Numbered from the stretch's first letter, positions 10,974 to 24,037 are shown. The stretch: 64,000 nt of DNA from Effrenium voratum (GCA_963377175.1 CAUJNA010002835.1:65001-129000), one strand, 5' to 3'. Notes: generated by a model not told the origin, from the letters alone. A program made the numbers and translations.

Positions 10974-12984
10974 TGAAACAAATCACAGACTTAAGGCAAC
11001 AGGCCGCAACTCGCACCGTTGCGGCTCATCTCCTGTGTTCCTCTTCAGCTGCCCAGCCGGCCAAGTTTTTGGCCAATGCCCAGGCTCTGGTCGGATGATG
11101 CTGGTCTAGATGACTGAGCAGAGTACTTCTAGGCCGTCCTGGCAGCTGGTCCATGACGCAGCCGGTTCCAGCGGCTGCAGTTTCTCATTCCTCATGGGCT
11201 TGCAAGGGCAACGGATCAAGGGCAGCCAGAACAAGCCATCGCCCGACAGGTTGAATCTTCAACTTCATAGCTGTGAGTTTCCGGGACCGTAGTGCTTGTG
11301 CTTGCAGAGCTTAGGAGTCACAACTCACGCCTTGGGCGAGGCCGCGAGGCCGCGAGGCCAGTAGATTCTTGATGTTGGCGATTCAGGAGCAAGGGGTGGG
11401 GCGCTTTATTGATGCAGAGCAAGGCTGCAAGCTGCAAAACTCGATCTTGACATGGATGCGCTGGGGATGTTGGCGCCATCCGCAGGCCACATGGCTTGCA
11501 TGCGCAAGCCATGCAATCGCGCTGGTGGGCGCGCTGATGGCGCGCTCGGACCAGAGCAAGCTGTGTTTGTTTGGCAGGAAGGCTTCCCGTGACCACATCA
11601 TTCTGGAAGTGCCCTTTTTCAAGCATCCGGTGTATCAAGTCCCCATATCGGCGTCTCCGGATCGGTCCTGAGATTCCCACGATTGCAATCATGCCTAGTC
11701 CAGCTCACATGCAGAGCGTTTGTGACCTTTTTATCCTGAAAGCGTAAAATTGTGGCATCTTGAATGGAATTGAGCTCGGCCTTTCCATTTATCCCGACGG
11801 ACAGACACGGGCTGAGAACTGGCATGTCGCCGGAATGTGAGCGCCCAGCCACGTTGATTTGCAAACGTGGTGTGTTAGATCTCACGCAGGCTGGCTAGCC
11901 TGGACCTTCGTTGCAAGAACTCCCGTGCACCAAGCAAGGTTTGTTGGGTATCCTTCTGCTGGAACCCAGCGATGGATACCTCGGCAGTGTATTGCTTTGA
12001 CAAGATGTGTAGAGGATTTGCGTCGTGACCCGAGGCAATGTGATTTACAGCGTGCCAAGTGGCGGAATCGATTCCGAAATCGCACTTGATAGATCTTGCG
12101 CCCCATCTTCCATGATGTGTTGCGAGGGAGTGTTCGGCAATCCTGCATCGGGACGGTTAGTTGAGGGTTCCAGCTTTCCTTTCTCTGCGTGACATGCGGG
12201 GCCTGCCATGTGCGAATCTCCGGATGTCGGTAGCTCAAGCCCCCGGAGCACTGGGAAGGTGTCGAGCTCAGTGATAACTCTGATAGCCGGCGACATGTTT
12301 GATTGCGTGAGGGCACGTGGGCGTGCGTTCAGCAGCAGCTCTTGACTTGTCGAGCCAGTCAGCGCAAAACCAAAGCCTGAAGCTGAGTGCAAACTTGGAA
12401 CCGGTGCTACCTTCCCCACTTGGAATTGGGCAACTGTTGATTGTCATTGTGGGAATGCGCAGCAAATGGGCCGAAAGCCAATTTGTTCCACAAGCGTGCT
12501 TCAAGCAAACGACGGCATGCATGATTTGTTGCATCTTACCGTCGTTCTGCAAGTGATGGGAAGCTTGCAAGGCAGAAAGGTGCGCCAGATGCCGTGCAAG
12601 AGTTTTGCTTGTTGCGAGCCTGGTGCGAATGTCCAGGCTTTGCGCTCCGCGAGAGGCCCAGGACAAGGTCTGGGGCGTCGGCAGAAAGCCGATCTTTCCA
12701 TGGTGTTGTCAACCAGCTTGTGCAGCCCTGTCAGTTTCTAATTAATTCAGGGATGTTGACAGTTGGAGGGACCCGTTCAGACCGATTTCGATAGATGTCT
12801 GCAAAAGTGAGGACCGCGCCCCAGAAGTTCAGGACAAGTGTGACAGCTACCATGTGACCCTGTTGACCGGTTGGCGCGTCTGGCATGCCCCAAAGGGTAG
12901 GTGTGGAAGCGATTTGAGTTGTGTTTCGGCCGCTGCCGTGAAGTCGGGCGGAATCTGTAGCAGTGGCGGGCTTATCCAATCTAA
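10974..12984. other. No supportable gene
   Basis: Short open frames on both strands without family resemblance. Around 12730-12960 a minus-strand frame (GQQGHMVAVTLVLNFWG) resembles the frame at 14740-14830 (GQLVNTVVIMILDFWD). This shows an old diverged copy of the segment that starts the 1.9-kb duplication. Confidence 0.5.
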
Positions 12985-14830
12985 GCCAAAGCAGGCCGCA
13001 AACTGTTCGAAGCAAACCACGAGTTGCGCGACCAGCGTCTTTGAACTGTCAGAATCCTGGGTGTTTCTGATGGAACCAGATTGGAAGCTTCTTCTTACTT
13101 CTAGGTGAGAAGGTCTCGCAGAGCTCGTGCGAAGTGCTGTTCAAGTCGCGTGGAATTGGAATTGGGAGCACGAAGCTGTAATCCGGCCGGTTTCTGCAAC
13201 GTGTGAGACGGTGCCCTGCCCGTTGCAAAGCGCAAATGCTGCAAACGCTCTGCCAACATTTTTGCTCGGCGCAAGTTTCAACAGTGTGGCTCCGAACTTG
13301 CGCGAGTGCGGCCCGTCGTCGGTGGTGCCAGAAGAGCAAAGCTTTTTGAGAGGGTCACAAACCTAGATGTAAACGCGCTTGACGGGTTCTTCAGAAGTGC
13401 TCTCAGTCCAATGGGCATTCTTTGCAGGTTGCCTCTGATGTTGACAATTGGGACTCTTCCCAAGAAGCGCCAGCAATGTGCAATGCTTAGACGCCGTGAC
13501 ACCATGCCCATCCAGCGGCTCATCAACATTGACTCTTGCGCAGCATGAACTGCTGCCATTTGTCAGCAAACTATCCCAGATTTGCCCATCTTCGCTTTTG
13601 TGAGCCGCCATCACGCGCGGGCCGCTGGGGGCTGTGCGGAGGGTGTAGACACATTGCGTTGTCGAGCGTCCACTGATGAACCCATTGCTTCTAGACGTTC
13701 AACCCCTGCGATTCGCCTCTGCGTTCGGATTCACAGCAATCCTTTAGAGCATGCGACAGGCAGTGTCGTGATGTTTGCTCGCCAATTGCAATTAACATGT
13801 GTGATTGCTAGAACGTTTTCCAATTGGTGTTGCTTGAGGGGTGCGTGCGTTGGGCGTAGCATCGCTGCATGAATGCAGTGTGTCCACCAGGTGTTGTTGC
13901 CTGTTGCCGGAGCAACGCCTGCAGGACCTACTTGGCAAGAGCACGGCGCTACGCTGCACTGAACATCCACGGCCAAACTCCAACGTAGTTGGCTGACGCC
14001 TTTTGAGTGGCCTTGGCAGGACCTTGCGCGATTGTATGCATGTCCAGGCCATGAATGATGCCCAAGATGCTAGCGGCTCGTCTCGTGCAACCAGGCCGAA
14101 GAGGAGTTGGTGTTGCCGCCCAGTCTGAAAAGTCGCCGGCAGTTGCCTGCAACAGGAACTGAGGCTGCGCAGGCCATACTGTTCCTGAAGCTTACAAGCG
14201 GCTTTTGCAAAGCGAGCCGGGAAATGCGCTTCCTCGTCTTGAGCACCTTGCCTGACAGAGTGTGCAAAACGCGCAGCTCTTCCGTCACTCTGCAGCTAGC
14301 TGCAGTAATGAAAAGCAAAGGAGTAGACCTGCAGATGCCATTCCGTATGTCTAGCCCCATCATGCACACCTGCTGAGGACGCCCGATCACAGAAGCCTGC
14401 TTCCTGTGCTAACTGCATGTGTTTGAGGACATTTTGCGCCCGTACTCCACACTTGGATGCGTTCCATGCCAGCCTGTTAGGAATGCGCGGCAATAAGCTG
14501 CGCAATTCGTGGGACACGCGGCCTTGTCAGGCGAAACTGGTGTGAAGCCTCCCTGTGTTGGTCAAAGCAGCAACATGGTCAGCAACACTACACTGCTTCA
14601 CCTGGCAAACTAGAACGTCAGCCCGCAGTTTGACAATGATCCAATGAGCCTTTGCTATTGGCCCGTTAGCTTCTCAACGATTGCCTCAAGGCGTGTGTTG
14701 AACTGGTGGAGTTTCGACCGCAGCGCGTGGATTTCTGCGAGCGGCGGCGTGTCCCAGAAATCTAGGATCATGATGACTACCGTGTTGACCAATTGACCGG
14801 TGTCCTTGACGGACTTGGCGCATCCACTGT
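12985..14830. repeat. 1.9-kb duplication, copy 1
   Basis: Matches 14884-16735 at a constant offset of about 1898 bp. From about 13050 to 14560 the two differ at only about a dozen positions plus one single-base deletion (near 14220/16117), so they are about 99% alike. The left 70 bp and the right 200 bp are more diverged, at roughly 80-85%. No protein function is recognised in any frame. Confidence 0.9.
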
Positions 14831-14883
14831 CGGTCGATGTGGGTTGCAGCAGCAGTAACAGCAAGAGGCGTATTCAATTCAAT

Positions 14884-16735
14884 CCAAAGCAGGCTACAAA
14901 CTATCTTTAGACAACCGCGGGTTGCGTGACCAGCGCTTTTGAACTGTTGGAATCCTGGGTGCTTCTGATGGAACCAGATTGGCAGCTTTTGCTTACTTCT
15001 AGGTGAGAAGGTCTCGCAGAGCTTGTGCGAAGTGCTGTTCAAGTCGCGTGGAATTGGAATTGGGAGCACGAAGCTGTAATCCGGCCGGTTTCTGCAACGT
15101 GTGAGACGGTGCCCTGCCCGTTGCAAAGCGCAAATGCTGCAAACGCTCTGCCAACATTTTTGCTCGGCGCAAGTTTCAACAGTGTGGCTCCGAACTTGCG
15201 CGAGTGCTGCCCGTCGTCGGTGGTGCCAGAAGAGCAAAGCTTTTTGAGAGGGTCACAAACCTAGATGTAAACGCGCTTGACGGGTTCTTCAGAAGTGCTC
15301 TCAGTCCAATGGGCATTCTTTGCAGGTTGCCTCTGATGTTGACAATTGGGACTCTTTTCAAGAAGCGCCAGCAATGTGCAATGCTTAGACGCCGTGACAC
15401 CATGCCCATCCAGCGGCTCATCAACATTGACTCTTGCGCAGCATGAACTGCTGCCATTTGTCAGCAAACTATCCCAGATTTGCCCATCTTCGCTTTTGTG
15501 AGCCGCCATCACGCGCAGGCCGCTGGGGGCTGTGCGGAGGGTGTAGACACATTGCGTTGTCGAGCGTCCACTGATGAACCCATTGCTTCTAGACGTTCAA
15601 CCCCTGCGATTCGCCTCTGCGTTCGGATTCACAGCAATCCTTTAGAGCATGCGACAGGCAGTGTCGTGATGTTTGCTCGCCAATTGCAATTAACATGTGT
15701 GATTGCTAGAACGTTTTCCAATTGGTGTTGCTTGAGGGGTGCGTGCGTTGGGCGTAGCATCGCTGCATGAATGCAGTGTGGCCACCAGGTGTTGTTGCCT
15801 GTTGCCGGAGCAACGCCTGCAGGACCTACTTGGCAAGAGCACGGCGCTACGCTGCACTGAGCATCCACGGCCAAACTCCAACGTAGTTGGCTGACGCCTT
15901 TTGAGTGGCCTTGGCAGGACCTTGCGCGATTGTATGCATGTCCAGGCCATGAATGATGCCCAAGATGCTAGCGGCTCGTCTCGTGCAACCAGGCCGAAGA
16001 GGAGTTGGTGTTGCCGCCCAGTCTGAAAAGTCGCCGGCAGTTGCCTGCAACAGGAACTGAGGCTGCGCAGGCCATGCTGTTCCTGAAGCTTGCAAGCGGC
16101 TTTTGCAAAGCGAGCCGGAAATGCGCTTCCTCGTCTTGAGCACCTTGCCTGACAGAGTGTGCAAAACGCGCAGCTCTTCCGTCACTCTGCAGCTAGCTGC
16201 AGTAATGAAAAGCAAAGGAGTAGACCTGCAGATGCCATTCCGTATGTCTAGCCCCATCATGCACACCTGCTGAGGACGCCCGATCACAGAAGCCTGCTTC
16301 CTGTGCTAACTGCATGTGTTTGAGGACATTTTGCGCCCGTACTCCACACTTGGATGCGTTCCATGCCAGCCTGTTAGGAATGCGCGGCAATAAGCTGCGC
16401 AATTCGTGGGACACGCGGCCTTGTCAGGCGAAACTGGTGTGAAGCCTCCCTGTGTTGGTCAAAGCAGCAACAAGGCCAGCAAAACCTACACTGCTTCACC
16501 TGGCAAACTAGAACGTCAGCCCCCAGTTTGACAATGATCCAATGAGCCCTTGCTGTTGCAGGCCCGTGAGCTTCCTGACGATTGGCGCAAGGCCCGTGTT
16601 GAACTGGTGGAGTTTCGACTACAGCGCGTGGGTTTCTGCGAGCGGGGCGGCGTGTCCCAGAAATCTAGGATCATGATGACTACCATGTTGACCAATTGAC
16701 CCTTGTCTTTGACGGACTTGGCGCGCACACTGCCG
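14884..16735. repeat. 1.9-kb duplication, copy 2
   Basis: Second copy, about 50 bp downstream of copy 1 and in the same orientation. A further partial unit with GTTGTGTTTCGGCCGCTGCC follows at about 16750 and matches about 12920, so the true period probably includes more flanking sequence. Confidence 0.9.
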
Positions 16736-17289
16736 GTGTGGCTTGTCTGAGTTGTGTTTCGGCCGCTGCCTGCGCGCGTCGGCAGCAGTGTAATCTTCCA
16801 GAATCCTGAGCGCTTGTGTGAGGATGCAGCAGGAATTCCGCGGTTGCATGTTGCGCTACGGTTTGTTCTCACAAACTTGAAGTATGACCATGAAGCCCAA
16901 GTTGTTAGCGCACAAAATGCTTGTTGGCGCTCATGCATTTGCAGTGCTCATGCCCTTTCCAAGGCCCAACATTTTGGCGTTGCTTATGCCCACACGAGCA
17001 ACGGTCAGTTTTTACTGTCATTTTCTGTCGTAAAGGGAATGACATTGGGTATACTTGCCGAAAAACCAGTAAGAAATGTGGTTTCTGGCCAACATCCAAT
17101 GCCACGGAAATGCGCAATGAATATGGAGCGTGCCTCATATGAGCGCTGCCTGTCAGAAGAAAGCCAGAGCTGCTTGGCAGACAGGATCAGAAATGTAGTT
17201 GCAAACGCTCTTGCTGAAGGTTCATTGCGCTTTCTTTGCAGATTGCCATTGCTGTGACGCTCTCGAAGATCCTTCTAAAAGACCATGCC

Positions 17290-17690
17290 CTTTCGGCAGC
17301 TCAGTATTGACTCTTGCGCAAGATGAACTGCTGCCATTTGTCAGCAAACTGCCCCAGACTTGCTCATCTTCGCTTTTCAGGGGTGGCCTATTGATTCTGC
17401 GCAGCCTTCATCAAATGAGGGCAGTGGAGGGTGTAGACACATTGCGTCGTCGAACGTACACCTCTCACTGATGCACCCATTGATTCTAGACGTCCAACCC
17501 CGGCGATTCGCCTCTGCATTCGGATTCACAGCAATCCTTCAGAGCATCCTACAGGCAGCGTCGTGATGTTTGCTCTCCTGCGTTTTGGAATTGACACGCG
17601 TGATTGCTACTAGAACGTTCTCCAAGCGGTGTTGCGTTGGGCATTGCATCGTTGCGCGAACGCAACTGTGCTGCCTAGCAGTCTAGGTCC
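17290..17690. repeat. Diverged third copy of part of the 1.9-kb unit
   Basis: Shares in order with 13530-13860: CTCTTGCGCA(A)GATGAACTGCTGCC, GTCAGCAAACT, GGGTGTAGACACATTGCGT, CTAGACG, GATTCGCCTCTGC, CGGATTCACAGCAATCCT and GTCGTGATGTTTGCTC. Several insertions and deletions separate them, so this copy is older than the 13.0/14.9-kb pair. Confidence 0.75.
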
Positions 17691-20600
17691 TAAAATGGCG
17701 ATACTACACCCAATAGTAAACTCTGGAGGTAGGGGCCTGTATGTTGGGTTGACTCATGGTGGTTTGCGCTTGTGGCAGCGGATGTTTGCACGCAATCAGT
17801 TCTTGCGCAATCGATTTTGCCTGGCATTTGCTTGCCAGTACTGCGAGCATGATTGACAACAGCTGTTGCAAGTTCCATTCGCATAGGCAGAGCGAGACTG
17901 TGCTTCGGGGCTGATGCCCCGCATGTATCACGTTGCTTATTTGTGCTGGGCTCGTGGCCGAATACTTGGAGCGCAAGGCGTGCTTCAATGGTAACTTCAA
18001 TTCGTGGATAGGCGTAATGTTTGAAGTCATATCATACCATGGAATCTCACATGGAATCTCACCCATGCGTGGCAACGTAGCCTTGAGATGCCAGTATATT
18101 CACGCCAGAACCGAGCTGGTCTGGAGCAAGCGCCGGCCTTGCGTGCCCAATTCGATTGGAACGGACGTGACGGATGTACTATACCTTCGACTCTTGCATT
18201 GCGCGAGGAGAACATTCAGGCGAGCGTCTTTAGCGGTCCGTACCTGACCGTAGCACGTCCCAGGGGCTAGCGAAGCCATCAAAGGTGAAGGTTGGCTTCG
18301 GTTGCTGCTCACCATGCCCGTGATTGCGACCATAGCTGTGGCCCCCTGGAGAATGAGACATGGTTCGCACCTCTTGGCTAGGAGATTCCAAGCTTCCGAG
18401 CTGCACGGTTTGTGTCTTTGGGTTTGTGGCGAGTGCTTTGAGCAACTCGCAGGATTCGCTGCGAGCTGACTCGGGGGTAAATGAATACTGCACGTGCTCT
18501 CGGCATCGAGGCGTCTGAATTTCTCGCCGTTTCCGAACATCAAGGTTGTTGCGAGCCGCATTTTGTTCGGACGGTGCAGGATCCCGGGGTGAGCTGTTCT
18601 GACTTGTGTTGCAGGCAGCCTTGATTTCTGCACACTGGCAGTTCGTTTCAGTCAGTGCTCCATGAGGTTGAAGGGATCTCGCATGTTTGCCTGTTGTCGC
18701 GCGTGGTGCAACCAGACGGAACACGAAGGGCCTCATCCAAAGCAAACAAGGCAACATGATACAGATTCGCCCTTGCGTTGGGCCAGAGGTGAGACATCAA
18801 CCATAGTCCGTGCAAGGCTGTTTGTAGGACTTGACGTGCGCTTTGTGAGGGCTTTCAGGGTCACACTGGGTCGACATGTTTGAAGGTGAAGGTAGCAATC
18901 GCGGCTGATAACGATGAGTCCAGGCTGCCTTCTGCAATCGGCATGGTTTCCCTAGACATTTTGCCGTGATTCAGCTTGTCAAGCTCAGCTGGAGGCCTAA
19001 GGATGGGTTGCTCGCCGCCACTGCTGCAAGTCTGGCCGAAGGTTGATGTACCAGGTCTTATTGCATAGGAAAACCCGAGCTTGATGTAATTCCAGCGCAC
19101 TATCAAGGTGTGCTCGTGAAGCATAAACATAGGCGATTCGCGGCACAGCAACTGGAGAGAACTCCAACTTGATTGCGTGATGCTGTGCTTCGTGCTTTCT
19201 TGGCTTAGGCAGAGATACCTGACATGTCCCAGTTGCGCCTGGAATTTTGCAGTTCCATAGTCCGAGGGTTGCAGGGCAAACTCCACAGGTATCACTTCAG
19301 CACGACTCGACAGCTTCAGTCAGCTGCGCGGATAACTGTGCTTGAGGTTCCAGATGATGGACGCTGGATGTCGCTGGAAAGGCGCCCATGCAGAAGCGAC
19401 ACGTGCCATTGCATACCATTGCGAGCCACATGTGCGTTTCAACCTGGCTCTAGCATGTGCTGCAGGTCCTATTTGGCCAAAATTCATGGCCAGGCGTGTT
19501 GCTCGCTTGCGAGGAGCAGCCACCTTGCCGTGCCAGCGAGTTTATTTAGTGAACACCCGCAGATTTGGCAGCTGAAGCTTTCTGCTGCCGCGTGCGCGCT
19601 GCTGAAGGAGGTATAGTGTGATGATGACTGGTTTAGGCGAGCATCATCAAGGCGCTCTTGCCCTTTGGCATTCTTGTTACCATCGTTCTGTGGTTGAAGT
19701 TGCAAGAGCTTCGGGAGCAGATGCCCTTCAAGTGCACCTCTCATTTTTTTCGCCCACGCTGCACGCGATGAACTTGTCTGTCAAGCCATGACCATGTCAG
19801 AGAGACAAGTTTACCGTGCGCGCTGCCGGCCCACGGCAGGGTTTGCCGTCAATGCTGGGCCTGAGGTCATGTAGATTGATGCGCCATGCGATCGAAACTA
19901 GCAATCGTAGTGAACCGTGGGGAAAGCTTTGATGTGCGATGAGAACGCTGCCATTCCTGCCACAGAACTCTGGCAAGTGAAGCGGGTGACTGTGCTGTAG
20001 CAACGTCTGATGTTTGGAGCGCGAGGTCTGGTGAGAGGAACCCATAGTCAGCAGAGTCAAACGTGGAACGCTCCACAGCCTCTTGAGAGGTCCGGAGAGT
20101 TCCAGTGCAGTGTGGCTAAGGCCCCCGTCCGGAACCTTGTCGCAAGTTTGACAGGTGATGGCGCAGCGCGTTTCGAGAGCATGCTGCAAAGGTAACTGCG
20201 TGATGCTGCGATTCGCAACTCGGCTAGCCGTTTCAGGTACAGTTTTGACGGCCTGCATTTGCCTTTTACAGTTCAGCAATCTGCTTCGCAACTCACAGCA
20301 GCTGAAGAGGGCACGCTGAACTTGAGTTGAGAGCTTTCAGAACGCTGTGCCGCCATGCCAACATGAGACTTGAGTGCGCGACGGTTTTCATGCCACATGC
20401 AGTTTTTGCGAAGGACGCGTTGACGGCTGTTGATTCTTGCGGGGCTTACCAGAATGACGTCGCTCTGGGCGCAGTGGCTTGTCAGTTTGAGCGATGTGAC
20501 GTCGGAGAGAATGAGGACACCTCGCAACTTCCTGGCATAGGCTTTGGTGCTTTACTCACGCGCCGCCGTGGCGCTTCTTGTGTCGGAGCAGACGGATGAT

Positions 20601-21696
20601 GGTCGGAGCTGCGCTCTCGGGGGCGCACGTTCCAACCAGCTTTTGCCTAGCGCAGGGACGTTCTGGATTTTGTACCTATCGCACGGGTCGTTCAATGTTG
20701 CAGCTTTGAATGACGCTCCACTGCTTCACGCCGTTTGGCCTGGGGGAAAGCCATGAAAGCTGGAATCATGTCTGGAAACGCTCCCAGGGTTGGAGTTGGG
20801 AATCAGCCGAAGAGACGCTCCCACAGTTGGAGTTGTTGGAAATCGGAGGAGACGCTCCCGAAGCCGGGAGTTGTTGGAGGGGGAGCCGTAGGCTAGCAAT
20901 ACACTGGTTTGTGGCCCCGTCCGTGTTCGTTGACCGCGGGTCTGCCTCAGTCGTTGACCCCGAGTCTTGGACAAGTGGCGAGTGAGCCGCTGATGGATGG
21001 TTTTGCCCGTTGGGATTTGTGGCCAACTTGAGCATCTGATCGGCCAGAGAGCCATCAGAACCTTGAGCACCCAGCGGGTTGAACGAGCTCAACAGTGGCA
21101 GTGCTGAGTCAGCATTGCTTGAGCAACTCCGAGCAACGGTCAAAATGAGACTTCGGCTTGTTTGCACAGCCGATTCCTGGTTCTTAAGCAGCACGCAAAG
21201 TGCAAGCGTCAAGGTTCAGGTGAGGTCAAGAGATCTGCTTCAGATTTGTAACTTGGCTTCCAAGCCTTGGCGGATTGCATGTTTGGGCCTCTCCGCATGT
21301 CAAATGTTTGAAACTCTCCGCTTGTCCGGTCCTGCTGAAAGGCAAGCGTTCAGCAACGCATTTTGGGAAAGCAGCATGAAAGAACATGCAACCGGTGAGG
21401 GGAATGGTAATGATGGGTTGTTTTGAAGGGCATGCAACACCTCTTGTTTGAAATGCGAGCAATAGAGTTAGATTCCCAACAAACAGGTATTTCCGAACAG
21501 GTGCACACGTATGGGCACGAGATATACAAAGAACACACTCAGGTGACCACTCGCTTGGTGGACTTTCGGCACTCTGAATGGCAGCATACTGAAACATCAT
21601 GCAGACAGCGCAGGAGCAGATAATTCACACGGGGCCCATTTTTCCATGCGCGGCATCCATGCCGGCTTCGGACCAAAAAGTCGTCAAGGCGAGGAT
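17691..21696. other. No supportable gene; one small tandem repeat
   Basis: Open frames are short and lack motifs. Two minus-strand frames (18230-18757 and 20766-21212) have protein-like composition and share a LxLATNPxxQ segment. Without a family match or splice context I do not call them genes. Confidence 0.45.
20764..20876. repeat. Three-copy repeat around GACGCTCCC..GGAGTTG
   Basis: Three units of about 37-45 bp, each built as (A)ACGCTCCC followed by GTTGGAGTTG or CCGGGAGTTG and GGAAATCGGAGG-like spacers. Confidence 0.7.
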
Positions 21697-21782
21697 CCAT
21701 TTGGGTGTGGCTCAAAATTAAGCAGCAGGGGTTACGCAGGGGTTTCATTTTGGCACCGGTTTTTTGAGCCACAGCCATTTGG
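21697..21782 (+). mobile_element. Family-2 inverted-repeat element
   Basis: 86 bp with ends CCATTTGGGTGTGGCTCAAAA and TTTTTTGAGCCACAGCC followed by ATTTGG, which are inverted complements over about 20 bp. The interior has GGGGTTACGCAGGGGTTTCATTTTGG, a signature shared with 39225-39333 and 45336-45549. No coding capacity. Confidence 0.8.
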
Positions 21783-22391
21783 TTTGTGCAAAACAAATCA
21801 AGGTGTGAATCGTGGCTTTTGTTCATCCGTTTCTTGAAGCAAATGCCAAGGCATTTTGATATTTTAGGACATTGGTTTGGCGGCTGAATCGATGGCGTGG
21901 ATTGCTAGAGGTTTCATTGGCTTCTCACCCGGTTAACGGTCAATCGCACTTTACAGTACCTCGTTTCGTCAGATGTTCCTATATGTATTTGTTCTAAGCT
22001 TACAATTCACGACACTCCAAGAGTTGAGTTTCCCTTGTGGCGTAAGGGGAGGTACAAGATTTTGCTGACAGAAACAGGTTTGAGAGGAATCGGGGTGTTC
22101 AGAACAGGACAGAAAAGCCAGGGTGTCATGGATTTCTTCGAACTTTCGACCCTCTGGGACGCAGGATGAGCAGCAGCAGTCCTTCTTCGAGGCACCTGCC
22201 TGGTGACATGTCCAGTGGTTTTTGTTTCTGTCTCTAGGGGTGACTGGGTCAGAAACTGGTTGATGGTTCCCTTGAAACCTACCACAAAATAGTGGGGCCA
22301 GTGCTTGTTTGTTCCTTTGAAGCTATATAAGTTTTGCACGATGCCACACCAAAATGTCGAACAACCAGAAACGAATGCACGCCATGCAGTC

Positions 22392-22505
22392 TTGAACACG
22401 ACCGTGGCAGTCGCTGTATCATGCGCTGGACGCCGACGCCAATGAGATCGCAGATGGCGCGCTCCTCATGTCGACCGCGCGTGTCACTGACGATATCGGC
22501 AGTCT
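22392..22505 (+). CDS. Probable exon, product unknown
   Basis: A 44-codon open frame with strong G/C third positions reads LYHALDADANEIADG, then ALLMSTARVTDDIG. An AG at 22410 would start the exon at TCGCTGTATCATGCG. The 3' boundary is unclear (a GT lies after ACCGCGC at about 22486). DADANEI loosely recalls an EF-hand loop, but position 12 is not acidic, so I do not claim calcium binding. This is the first of a series of plus-strand exons leading to the terminal exon at 25583-25660. Confidence 0.35.
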
Positions 22506-23018
22506 ACCGTTGGTTTGGGGATCGTTTTGATCTGTTTCGTTGGAGGAAGCCTGTTGTTTTTTCTTTCTTCTGCTTTGGGTTTGGGGTGTGGCGGAGGGGG
22601 ACTGGCCAATTCTCCCATCACTGAAGAGTACAACACCTTGTAGGGGTGCCAAACTTGGAGACACGAACATGTGGCTATAGATTTTAGCAGGGAACCGCCT
22701 CAACAGTGGTCCAGTGGTGGTCATGTATCCCCGCCTGAATATTTTCCAGCAAAGGGTTCCCCTATGAAAGGCTTACACCCCACTGGCGGTCAAATGGCCA
22801 GCAACGCCCAAAGCTCACTTCACCCGCCATGTTATGGGCGTTGGGGGTGGTGGGTGCGGGGGGTTTTGGCCCATCTGAGGCCTGTTTCTGGGCGCTGCCA
22901 AGGAGCGAACTGGCGGAATGTTGCGCTGAGAGAATAAGACCAACAATTGTTCTTTGGGTGCCTTTTGCTTGGATGTTAGGACTTTAACTTTTTGCAAAAT
23001 AATGGCTACCCCCACAAA

Positions 23019-23125
23019 CATAGGTGTCCTTTTTGGTTGGCTTGCTTAAAAAATAGAGGGCGATTCCTGGTTTAGATGGGGTTTATTCCATTTAGTAGGT
23101 CCATCTATGTTTCCAAAAGGCCACC
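23019..23125 (+). repeat. Family-3 dispersed repeat
   Basis: Begins ACATAGGTGTCCTTTTTGGTTG, contains GAGGGCGATTCCTGGTTTA, and ends near CCATCTATGTTTCC. Other copies or parts lie at 25468, 37756, 49527 and 58726. The ACATAG/CTATGT ends are short inverted repeats. Confidence 0.65.
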
Positions 23126-24037
23126 CATGCCAACAATTGTTGGCTTTGATTTGACACCCCCAGATTTTGTGGTTTCCCGTTGGTTTCTCTTTGAACCCCC
23201 CCCACACATTTTGTGGTTTCCTGTTGGTGTCCCTTTCAAACCCCCAAACACTCGCATCAAAACACGTCCTCTGTAGAGGGCTCATGTCAAAACACTCCCT
23301 TCTTGCCAACTTGGGGTTGGCCACTCGGGACGGTCATCAACCTTGAAGAGTGAGACCGTGGTAAGGATTCCTTTCTGGGAGCCATGAGCATGGGTATGTG
23401 TCAAGGTGTACGTTAAATGTAGCTTTCCTTTGGGTAAAATCAACCAAACAATCAAGGCGAAAGGTGTACTCAGCAAATCACACGCCTACTTTTTGGCAGC
23501 TTCCATGCTCGAAAGATGTGCTGCTGTGACCATATTTCTTCCCCCCGGAGAAGCAAACAAAGACACAAATGGCGGGTGCCTTTTGGCTCATCTCTTAAAG
23601 CTAGAAGGAGGTTCCTTCGTGAGCCACGCTCCAGATCAATCGAGGACCGTCCGAGGACCATGGCTAAGCAAGGCTCAGAGGTTCTTTGCTGCAAAGTCGG
23701 GGCTTCCTGTTTGGAGAGTTTCGAAGGCAACCCCACGAAGCAAATCCATGTGCGGCCATCAAAATGGAGCGCCCCATGTTTTTCTTCTTCTGCGGGTTTT
23801 TGTTTTCGGTTTCCCTCGTCCTTTTTTTTCCTTTTCTGCGGGTTTCTCCGTTTTTGTTTCTTCTTTTTCTTTTTCAGGGTTTGATTTCGGCAAGCAGGGC
23901 GAAGCAAGTGGTGTTCCCCTGTAGATTCCAGGTACAGCAAGATATGGCTGCGGGTCAGCAATGGTACCATTCCGGTTGCCAGGTGAATTCGCCACCCTTC
24001 GCCAAGCGAGGCGTTTGGAGCCCCTTCGCCTCTCCAG

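Noticed and set aside
16754..17257. 167-codon plus-strand frame
   Set aside because: Overlaps the edge of the duplicated region, lacks codon bias and motifs.
21697..21782. Relic of the dinoflagellate spliced leader
   Set aside because: CCATTTGGGTGTGGCTCAAAA resembles the end of the leader (GCCATTTTGGCTCAAG), but the GTG insertion, the inverted partner and the other copies show it is the end of an inverted-repeat element.
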